This document shows positions 63,971 through 64,000 of a DNA stretch of 64,000 nt, piece after piece. The notes under the pieces were generated by a model. It was given only the letters and a program-made list of their open reading frames with translations. It ran no database searches and was not told the origin of the DNA. The stretch lies in contig NZ_CP133078.1 of assembly GCF_030908465.1 (NCBI RefSeq), positions 248,001 through 312,000 of the forward strand, in the 5' to 3' direction. Source of the stretch: Anaerotignum sp. MB30-C6. Its GTDB lineage: Bacteria > Bacillota > Clostridia > Lachnospirales > Anaerotignaceae. A program made the translations under genes and the position numbers. Numbering within the stretch: the stretch's first letter is position 1; the number at the start of each line of letters is the position of its first letter.

Positions 63971-64000
63971 TGATGAATCAACAGTAGGCTCCTTCCCGTT
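63963..64000 (+). CDS. fliH: Start of a gene, probably fliH (cut by window end)
   Basis: A TTG at 63963, overlapping the fliG end by eight bases, opens a frame (MHSDESTVGSFP) that reaches the window edge; GGAAAGGA lies eight bases before it. The next gene after fliG is normally fliH. The visible 12 residues cannot prove this. Confidence 0.4.
   Translation, partial: MHSDESTVGSFP

Overview
The window is about 64 kb of a low-GC, spore-forming, flagellated Firmicute of the class Clostridia, probably near Lachnospirales/Anaerotignum. That placement is inferred from gene content and from the absence of an outer-membrane gene set; I could run no database search. Most genes are housekeeping genes with strong Shine-Dalgarno sites, and TTG/GTG starts are frequent. 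The gene order rpsU-yqeY-yqfC-yqfD-phoH-pgpH-ybeY-cdd-era-yqzL-recO-glyS follows the order known from Bacillus subtilis, and so does metG-tatD-yabE-like.

Layout. 1-7.3 kb: rRNA/tRNA modification genes (pseudouridine synthase, prmA, rsmE, a cysteine desulfurase paired with thiI), a sugar nucleotidyltransferase, and a tandem family of small membrane proteins. 7.6-13.2 kb (minus strand): a G5/3D cell-wall protein with a long structured leader, tatD, metG under a methionine T-box, and an M29 aminopeptidase. 13.4-15.6 kb: a NifX-like protein, yqeG, efp and a zinc-ribbon protein. 15.7-17.5 kb: three tandem 136-bp repeats, then a fluoride riboswitch and a cation:proton antiporter. 17.6-20.2 kb: a tryptophan T-box, a trpB2-type gene and a CDP-alcohol phosphatidyltransferase. 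20.2-20.9 kb: a decayed SulP transporter. 21.0-26.5 kb (minus strand): xpt plus a BMP-type nucleoside ABC importer. 26.8-30.0 kb: small proteins and an FMN riboswitch in front of a MATE transporter. 30.2-34.5 kb: a YibQ-type deacetylase, recU, tldD and tldE. 34.5-36.7 kb: an accessory patch with a stand-alone ATPase and an AraC/GyrI regulator. 36.9-41.0 kb: a beta-CASP nuclease (minus strand) and glgB, which seems to start at ATT. 41.2-56.5 kb: the conserved rpsU-to-glyS block, interrupted by a TrpXYZ-type ABC transporter and by a uracil-DNA glycosylase plus an unknown gene. 57-59.6 kb: ppdK. 60.1-64 kb: the start of a flagellar basal-body operon (flgB, flgC, fliE, fliF, fliG, start of fliH).

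Regulation is unusually readable from RNA. There are three T-boxes (Met, Trp, Gly). In each the specifier codon and the T-box base that pairs with the tRNA discriminator agree with each other and with the downstream gene. There is also a fluoride riboswitch with a terminator that competes with its pseudoknot, and an FMN riboswitch. No rRNA, tRNA, CRISPR array, prophage or intact insertion sequence was seen. I found no clear new defence or biosynthetic system. The best candidates for new biology are the FMN-controlled MATE transporter, the fluoride-controlled antiporter beside tandem repeats, the triplicated and partly fused membrane protein family, the promoter-terminator leader of the 3D-domain gene, and the ATT start of glgB.
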